Source: Candidatus Dormiibacterota bacterium (GTDB lineage Bacteria; Chloroflexota; Dormibacteria; Aeolococcales; Aeolococcaceae). Taken from it: a stretch of 6,592 nt of DNA. The DNA lies in assembly GCA_003170875.1 (NCBI GenBank), contig PMYJ01000221.1:853-7444 (forward strand). Reading direction: 5' to 3'. Below the pieces are notes generated by a model. It had not been told where the DNA came from and searched no databases. It saw only the letters and a program-made list of their open reading frames with translations. Shown here in pieces: positions 1-4,524 of the stretch; within the stretch, counting starts at the first letter, position 1, and each line of letters opens with the position of its first letter. A program made the translations under genes and the position numbers.

Positions 1-1689
1 CCCGGCCCCATCGAGGGCGGGGTCGTCGACCTGTACATCCGGCGCCGGCGTGGCGAGGAGGAGGTCACCTACCTGCTGCCCGAGATGGAGCCAATCCTGG
101 CAGAAACATTCGGGACCATGATCTACCAGGATCAGGTGATGCAGATCGCCTCGGCGGTGGCTGGGTACAGCCTGGGCGAGGCGGACGTCCTGCGCGCCGC
201 GATGGGCAAGAAGGACAAGGTCAAGATGGCCCACCAGCGGGAGAAGTTCGTGACCGGGGCCGCCGCCCGGGGGGTGGAGGCGGGGACCGCCGGCGCCCTC
301 TTCGACCTCATCGACCACTTCGCCGGCTACGGCTTCAACAAGGCCCATGCCATGTGCTACGGGCTGATCGGCTACCAGACGGCGTACCTCAAGGCCAACC
401 ATCCGCTCGAGTTCATGGCGGCTCTGCTCAACAGCCGAGCCGGCGACTTCGACAAGCTCAAGCAGACCATCCTCGACGCCCACGCGCGGGGCCTCACCGT
501 GATGCTTCCGGACGTCAACCGGAGCGAGGCCGGCTTCGCAGTGGGAGATGCGGCCAAGGGCGAGATCCTCTACGGCCTGGCTCACATCAAGGGGGCCGGC
601 GAGCGGGTTATGGAGCAGCTCGTCGAGGAGAGGAAGAGCAACGGTCCCTACGCCAGCCTCGCCGACCTCTGTCTGAGGGTCGGGGGCCGCGACCTCAACC
701 GTCGGGTCCTCGAGGCTCTGGTGCGGAGCGGGGCCTGTGACCGGCTGGGCGAGCGCGGCATGCTGCTCGCGACCCTGGATCGCGCCCTGGATCGGGCCGC
801 CCAGATCCGCCGTGAGCGGGAGGTGGGCCAGGGCTCCCTCTTCGGCGACAGCGCCGAGGTGGCGACGCCGGCGGGCGTCACCGCCGTCGACGAGTTTGGG
901 ACCACGGCCGAGATCGCCCCGGTCGCCGCCGACGAGCGGCTGCGGTGGGAGCGCGACTACCTCGGAATGTATCTGAGCGACCACCCTTTGCGCCGGATCT
1001 CGGATCGGCTCAGCGAGCGCATCGACACCGGCATCGGGGAGCTGGGGCCCCACCTCGACGGGATGTACGTGCAGATCGGAGGGGCGATCCGGGATCTCCG
1101 CGCCTTCATCCCCCGGCGCAGCACCACGGGGCAGCGGATGGCCTTCGTGACCCTGGAGGACCTCTCGGGCACGTGTGAGGTGGTCGTCTTTGCCCGTACC
1201 TTCGAGGAGTGCGCCGACCTGCTCCGCCCCGACCAGGTGATCGTCGTCCGCGGGCGTGTCCAGGCCGGTCGCAACGGTCGGGCCGCCGCCCCCGCCCCCG
1301 TCCAGAACGGCCCCGCCGCCGCGGAGGAGGACGAGCGCGCGGACTCCGAGCAGGTGAGCGTCATCGCCGAGCAGGTGTACGGTCTCGAGGACGTCCGCCT
1401 CGCCGCCTGGCGCCGCAACAGCCGGGTGCGCCTGCGGCTCGCCGCCGGGCAGGAGCACCTCCTCCCCCCGCTGCGTTCCATCCTCTCCCGCCACCACGGC
1501 GATGCGCCCGTGATCATCCAGGTGCAGGGATCACGGTCGGTGGATGAGATCGTCCTCGGCGCCGAGTGGTCGGTGGAGCCGGGACCGGCCCTGGAACGGG
1601 CCGTCGAATCGCTGCTCGGCGACTCCGCCTACCGGGTGGAGGTGGAGCGCCAGCGAGCTCCCGAACGGGAGACCGCCCGTCGCCGCTGA
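1..1689 (+). CDS. dnaE: DNA polymerase III alpha subunit, C-terminal 562 residues (5' end outside the window)
   Basis: This is the replicative polymerase of the bacterial chromosome, cut by the left window edge. The frame is open from base 1, so the ATG at 85 is an internal Met, not the start. Residues 1-140 (counted from base 1) match the end of the palm/fingers region of DnaE, with YQDQVMQIA, RAAMGKKDK and FAGYGFNKAHAMCYG. Residues about 188-250 are the helix-hairpin-helix region (IKGAGE, then LNRRVLEALVRSGACDRLG). QGSLF at 277-281 fits the internal beta-clamp binding motif. Residues about 350-423 form the OB fold (MYVQIGGAIRDLR to VIVVRGRVQ). A Pro/Ala and acidic linker (about 425-448) leads to a C-terminal domain ending in an Arg-rich tail. 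The PHP domain and the three catalytic Asp residues would lie upstream and cannot be judged. It converges on the yggT cluster, 24 bp away. The assignment is secure; DnaE1 versus the error-prone DnaE2 type is not fully resolved, but the clamp motif favours the replicative form. Confidence 0.97.
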   Translation, partial: PGPIEGGVVDLYIRRRRGEEEVTYLLPEMEPILAETFGTMIYQDQVMQIASAVAGYSLGEADVLRAAMGKKDKVKMAHQREKFVTGAAARGVEAGTAGALFDLIDHFAGYGFNKAHAMCYGLIGYQTAYLKANHPLEFMAALLNSRAGDFDKLKQTILDAHARGLTVMLPDVNRSEAGFAVGDAAKGEILYGLAHIKGAGERVMEQLVEERKSNGPYASLADLCLRVGGRDLNRRVLEALVRSGACDRLGERGMLLATLDRALDRAAQIRREREVGQGSLFGDSAEVATPAGVTAVDEFGTTAEIAPVAADERLRWERDYLGMYLSDHPLRRISDRLSERIDTGIGELGPHLDGMYVQIGGAIRDLRAFIPRRSTTGQRMAFVTLEDLSGTCEVVVFARTFEECADLLRPDQVIVVRGRVQAGRNGRAAAPAPVQNGPAAAEEDERADSEQVSVIAEQVYGLEDVRLAAWRRNSRVRLRLAAGQEHLLPPLRSILSRHHGDAPVIIQVQGSRSVDEIVLGAEWSVEPGPALERAVESLLGDSAYRVEVERQRAPERETARRR

Positions 1690-1713
1690 AGGTCCTGCGG
1701 GCCCCGGGCCGAG

Positions 1714-2286
1714 TCAGACCAGGCCGGCCAGCCAGTCGAACGCGAACTTGGCGATCAGGAAGACCACGATGTAGGCGACGCAGGCGACCAATGCCTCGAC
1801 GTCGATCGACGAGCGGCTCGTGACGATGCCGTCAAAGGGCTGCACGAAGGGCTTGGCCATCGCCTTGATGCCCCGCGTCAGCGGATGCCAGGGATCCGCG
1901 TGGAAGAGGGAGAGGATGAAGCGGAGTAGGACGAGGACGGCGACCAGGATGATCAGGGTGAGCACGATCTGCTCCACCGCCCCCACCACGATGACCCCGA
2001 CCGACACGCCGTTGAAGACGTCCGCGGAGAGGGAGAAGCAGATCTCGGCCGCCACCTCGAGGACGACGATGGCGAGCACCGGGGAGATGTCCAGCATCCC
2101 GCCGAAGGTCGGCAGCAGGCCCCGGAACGGGGCGAGGATGGGGTCGGCGATGGCCCGGATCAGTCGCACCAGGGGGTGAGACGGGTTGACCCCGGGGACC
2201 CAGGAGATCAACACACGGATCAGGACGACGAACGTCAGGACCTCAAAGACGATCCCGAGCACCTGAAGGATGTCGCTGGCCAGCAC
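1714..2286 (-). CDS. yggT: YggT family integral membrane protein with two YGGT domains
   Basis: A 190-residue, very hydrophobic protein built from two YGGT units. Single-unit family members are about 90-100 residues, so this is the duplicated form. Unit 1 spans about residues 8-85, with RVLISWVPGVNPSHPL, then DPILAPFRGLLP and ISPVLAIVVL. Unit 2 spans about 100-188, with RFILSLFHADPWHPLTRGI, KPFVQPFDGIV and IDVEALVACVAYI. Transmembrane segments are likely at about 8-30, 68-88, 97-128 and 165-184. YggT proteins are membrane proteins whose biochemical role is poorly defined; in several bacteria they lie next to cell-division or cell-envelope genes. The start is a GTG (M-L-A-S-D). No Shine-Dalgarno sequence precedes it, but a TATACT hexamer lies 7 nt upstream, which suggests leaderless expression. 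It is the last gene of the - strand cluster, 21 bp after the unknown gene at 2308-2850, and its stop codon faces the dnaE stop. Confidence 0.93.
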   Translation of the reverse strand: MLASDILQVLGIVFEVLTFVVLIRVLISWVPGVNPSHPLVRLIRAIADPILAPFRGLLPTFGGMLDISPVLAIVVLEVAAEICFSLSADVFNGVSVGVIVVGAVEQIVLTLIILVAVLVLLRFILSLFHADPWHPLTRGIKAMAKPFVQPFDGIVTSRSSIDVEALVACVAYIVVFLIAKFAFDWLAGLV

Positions 2287-2293
2287 GGGCCCG

Positions 2294-2299
2294 AGTATA
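2294..2299 (-). promoter_or_regulatory. Candidate -10 element (TATACT) for a leaderless yggT transcript
   Basis: In the 21-bp gap between the unknown gene and yggT, the - strand reads TATACT, then seven bases (CGGGCCC), then the yggT GTG. This matches the consensus -10 TATAAT at five of six positions. It is an AT-rich hexamer in a very GC-rich stretch, and the spacing would put transcription start at or next to the start codon. No convincing -35 hexamer is seen 16-18 bp upstream, where the sequence is the coding end of the preceding gene. Leaderless initiation from this arrangement is well known in actinobacteria and Deinococcus. That it operates here is inference. Confidence 0.5.
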
Positions 2300-2307
2300 G
2301 GCGGGGG

Positions 2308-2850
2308 TCAGCCGCCCAGGGTCCAGCTCGTGACCGGGGCGCCGCTCCCTCCGGCGTAGGTGATCGTGCCGGATCCCGATTGGTCGAGGGCGAGGTGCGC
2401 GAGCGACGCTCCGGCTGCCGTCGTCACGGTTCCGGTGAGCTGCGTGGTGCTCACGAGGGTGAGCGAGAGCACGGTCCCATCGGTCGCATCGGTGACGGTC
2501 CACCCCGTCGGCGCCGGTGAGAAGAGGGCGAAGAGCGCTGCATGACCGGATGTCGCATTGGAGGGCATGGCGGTTCCGCTCCCGCCGATGGCGAAAGTGG
2601 TCGATGTCGGAGTGGTGATCGACAGGGCGCCGAGCGCCCCTTTCTCCGAGGTCGACTGGGCGCCGGCGAAGGTGACGCTGTAGTCGTTGTCGCTGCCGCC
2701 GGCGATCGGTGTCACGGTGACGGTGAGCGGCGCGACCGCGGCGAGGGAGAGACCGAGTGCCGGGAAGGCCTGCGCCACGGCGCCGCTGCAGCCGAAGGGG
2801 GGAGGCGTCTGGCTGCCGGCGGGGATGCCGCACTCCAGACCGCGGCTCAC
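2308..2850 (-). CDS. Unrecognised Thr/Ser/Gly-rich, nearly uncharged protein (180 aa)
   Basis: I do not recognise a family. The frame is convincingly coding: nearly every codon ends in G or C, while the overlapping frames give Arg/His/Pro-rich shadow products. The GTG start overlaps the stop of the small upstream ORF as GTGA, and GGTGG lies 7 nt ahead as a weak Shine-Dalgarno. The protein has very few charged residues (about nine in 180) and is rich in Thr, Ser, Gly, Ala and Val. Short alternating hydrophobic/polar stretches (LTVTVTPIAGG, DGTVLSLTLVSTTQLTG, GSGTITYAGGSG) suggest a beta-rich fold such as a secreted or surface domain. Two Cys sit near the N-terminus (residues 7 and 21). Residues about 23-50 are hydrophobic without charge and include an AVA site at 38-40, but the n-region is not clearly basic, so a Sec signal is doubtful. 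It lies between lgt and yggT, with likely translational coupling to the preceding small ORF. Confidence 0.72.
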   Translation of the reverse strand: MSRGLECGIPAGSQTPPPFGCSGAVAQAFPALGLSLAAVAPLTVTVTPIAGGSDNDYSVTFAGAQSTSEKGALGALSITTPTSTTFAIGGSGTAMPSNATSGHAALFALFSPAPTGWTVTDATDGTVLSLTLVSTTQLTGTVTTAAGASLAHLALDQSGSGTITYAGGSGAPVTSWTLGG

Positions 2851-2945
2851 GACGGGCCCACCGTCGTGAGCAGCGCGTCCATCAGCACCGTCACCTGGCT
2901 CTGCACAACGTTGGAGGCGAGCCCGATGGCCAGGCCCTGCTGCAC
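2847..2945 (-). CDS. Probable small protein (32 aa) between lgt and the unknown gene
   Basis: A short frame fills the 113 bp between the lgt stop and the next gene. From the GTG at 2945 it encodes a 32-residue peptide beginning VQQGLAIGLASNVVQSQ and ending in TTVGPS. Almost every codon in the stretch ends in G or C, as in the neighbouring genes, and the product is a plausible amphipathic helix (hydrophobic Leu/Ile/Val/Met spaced among Gln/Ser/Asn) instead of the Arg/Pro-rich text of shadow frames. Its TGA overlaps the next GTG start by four bases (GTGA). The start is uncertain: a GAGG lies 11 nt before the GTG, and a CTG two codons earlier has a GAGG at 5 nt. The frame is the same as that of lgt and is open back to the lgt stop, so stop readthrough is a formal alternative. 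The family is unknown. Confidence 0.5.
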   Translation of the reverse strand: MQQGLAIGLASNVVQSQVTVLMDALLTTVGPS

Positions 2946-2963
2946 GAGCAGGCGGGCCTCGAC

Positions 2964-3872
2964 TCAGTCGGTCGTGACCGGCTCCGCTTCTGCGTCCGAG
3001 GGCGAGGCCTCCGACGGGGTCTCCGGGTTCGCATCGGAGGACGCCCCCTCCGACAGCGGCTCCGGGCCGCGCCCCGACCGCCCCTCGGTGCGGCGCCAGA
3101 GGATCACGAGGAGCGGCATGCCCACGACCAGGGTCGCGATCGCCGTCAGCTGCAGCTCCTTGAGACCGAAGGCGATGATCGGCTCGGTCTGGCGCAGGAA
3201 GTCGAGGAGGAGCTGGCTCACCGAGTAGAGCCCCACATAGGTGAGGATCACCACCCCCGGCCGCACCCCGCGCCGGCGCACTCCGAGCAGGATGAGGAGG
3301 ATGACCAGCGTCCCCAGCGCCTCGTACGCGGCGGCGGGCTGGTAGGCCACGCCGAGCCGGTACCCGGCCTGGAGGACTGCGTCAGGGTTGGTGTAGGCGG
3401 TTGCCCAGGGGAGGTTGCTCTGCCCGCCGAGGATGTCGCCGTTGATGATGTTGCCGATGCGGCCGATCGGCTGGCCTACCACGGCGAAGAAGGCGCCCGC
3501 ATCCAGGAGGACCCAGATCGGCAGCTTCCACCGCCGGCCGAGGACGACCAGGGTGGCGAGGCCCCCGATGATCGCGCCGTAGAAGGCCATCCCCCCGTTC
3601 CACACCGCGATCACGTCGACCACGCTGTGCATCAGGTCGAGGTTCTGGACGTCGTAGTAGAGCCGCGCGCCGATCAGACCGAAGAGGATGGTCCAGCCGG
3701 TGAGCCGCTCCAGGTAGTCCTGGCTGACGCCCCGGGAGACGACGTGGGGACGGGCCCCCAGGTAGTAGGCGGCCACGAAGGCCACCACATACATGATCCC
3801 GTACCAGTGGACAGCCAGGGAGCCGATCTTGAAGGCGATGGGGTCGATGCCGATGGTGATGGTCGCGAGCAT
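2964..3872 (-). CDS. lgt: Prolipoprotein diacylglyceryl transferase (Lgt), variant active-site residues
   Basis: Lgt is a multi-pass membrane enzyme that moves diacylglycerol from phosphatidylglycerol to the lipobox Cys of prolipoproteins, the first step of lipoprotein maturation. The 302-residue product has the family landmarks: VHWYGIMYVVAF at 21-32 (the conserved Tyr is Y24), FGLIGARLYYD at 64-74, WNGGMAFYGAIIGG at 91-104, the signature GRIGNIINGDILGG at 137-150, and LPWATAYTNP at 154-163. Compared with E. coli Lgt, Arg143 and Asn146 are kept (R138, N141). His103 aligns with Y98, Glu151 with D146, Arg239 with Q220 and Glu243 with D224. The usual HPxQLYE motif reads YQPAAAYE (177-184). The last ~40 residues (from about 262) are an acidic Ser/Pro/Glu-rich tail, probably disordered. 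The ATG start lies 2 bp after the methyltransferase stop, with no clear Shine-Dalgarno, so translational coupling is likely. Confidence 0.96.
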   Translation of the reverse strand: MLATITIGIDPIAFKIGSLAVHWYGIMYVVAFVAAYYLGARPHVVSRGVSQDYLERLTGWTILFGLIGARLYYDVQNLDLMHSVVDVIAVWNGGMAFYGAIIGGLATLVVLGRRWKLPIWVLLDAGAFFAVVGQPIGRIGNIINGDILGGQSNLPWATAYTNPDAVLQAGYRLGVAYQPAAAYEALGTLVILLILLGVRRRGVRPGVVILTYVGLYSVSQLLLDFLRQTEPIIAFGLKELQLTAIATLVVGMPLLVILWRRTEGRSGRGPEPLSEGASSDANPETPSEASPSDAEAEPVTTD

Positions 3873-3874
3873 GG

Positions 3875-4510
3875 TCAGCCATGATGCGACGCCGGAGTGG
3901 CGTCGCGCACGTCGAGGAGGCGGTAGCCGCGCTTGGACCCCATCCGGAGGACGTCGAAACCCTGGCTCCGCAGCCGCTCGGCGAGCGAATCCGCCCCCAG
4001 GTGGCGCTGCACCACCAGGTAGGCGTGACCGCCCTGTTCGAGGCGGCCGAGCCAGGCGGTGAGGAGCTCCAGCAGCTGCGGGCGGCCGACGCGGATGGGG
4101 GGGTTGGTGTAGATCGCATCAAACCGGAGATCCGGGTCCACCTCGTCGGGCCGGCACACCTCGATGTTCTCGACCCCGTTGGCGGCGGCGTTGGCACGGG
4201 TCAGCTCCAGTGCCCGGCTGTTGACGTCGACGGCGACGACGCGGGCACGGGGGGCTCGGCGGGCCATGGCGATCGCGACCACACCGTGCCCGCAGCCGAG
4301 ATCCAGGAGCGTGGCGCCCGCCGGCGGCTCCGGGATGCCCTGGAGGAGGACCGCCGTGCCCGGGTCGAGCCCGGCGAGGCTGAAGACGCCCCGGTCGGTC
4401 CGCAGCTCGATGCTCTGGTCGGGGAGGCGGACGGTCACCGTCCGCGGCCGCGTCGCGACCGCCGGTTCAGCGCTGAAGTAGTGCTCGGTCGGGGGGGGGC
4501 GATCCGCCAT
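3875..4510 (-). CDS. RsmC-like class I SAM-dependent methyltransferase (single MTS domain)
   Basis: A 211-residue Rossmann-fold methyltransferase of the 'methyltransferase small' family. It opens with HYFSAEPAV (10-18), a hallmark of this RsmC-like group. The SAM-binding motif I is LLDLGCGHG (68-76), followed by the acidic end of strand 2 in VVAVDVNSRA (91-100). The catalytic-type motif IV is NPPI (136-139), in the position of the NPPF/NPPY of rRNA N2-guanine methyltransferases. SKRGYRLLDV near the C-terminus is also typical. E. coli RsmC (16S rRNA m2G1207) is about 340 residues with an extra N-terminal domain; this is the short form seen in many Gram-positives. The likely substrate is rRNA guanine, but the exact target is inference. 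The gene starts 14 bp after the ATPase stop with no Shine-Dalgarno, and it ends 2 bp before lgt. A nine-C tract lies in codons 4-7. Confidence 0.9.
   Translation of the reverse strand: MADRPPPTEHYFSAEPAVATRPRTVTVRLPDQSIELRTDRGVFSLAGLDPGTAVLLQGIPEPPAGATLLDLGCGHGVVAIAMARRAPRARVVAVDVNSRALELTRANAAANGVENIEVCRPDEVDPDLRFDAIYTNPPIRVGRPQLLELLTAWLGRLEQGGHAYLVVQRHLGADSLAERLRSQGFDVLRMGSKRGYRLLDVRDATPASHHG
4491..4499. repeat. Homopolymer of nine G (nine C on the coding strand) inside the methyltransferase start region
   Basis: Nine consecutive G on the + strand encode parts of codons 4-7 (R-P-P-P) of the methyltransferase. The tract is directly visible. Such mononucleotide runs near a gene start are prone to slipped-strand mispairing and also to sequencing error. 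A change of one base would frameshift the gene after about six residues. No functional switching is shown here. Confidence 0.85.
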
Positions 4511-4524
4511 CGGGCCCGAGAGGG

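Noticed and set aside
957..1517. 186-codon - strand frame inside dnaE
   Set aside because: Ser/Arg-rich low-complexity product opposite the conserved OB-fold coding sequence; no independent support.
1690..1713. Possible bidirectional terminator between dnaE and yggT
   Set aside because: Only a 4-bp GGCC/GGCC stem with a 3-base loop (1700-1710) and no T tract on either strand; too weak to call.
2964..2966. TGA of lgt as a readthrough or selenocysteine codon
   Set aside because: Lgt is already complete with a typical disordered tail, no SECIS-like structure was evident, and a separate small ORF explains the downstream coding signal more simply.
2757..3884. Long + strand open frame (375 codons) antisense to lgt and the unknown gene
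   Set aside because: The product is rich in Arg, His, Asp and Pro with no domain, typical of a shadow frame opposite GC-rich coding sequence. Lgt on the - strand is unambiguous.
3382..4197. A second - strand frame (271 codons) spanning the lgt/methyltransferase junction
   Set aside because: It is an Arg/Pro/His-rich text in a different frame across two well-supported genes.
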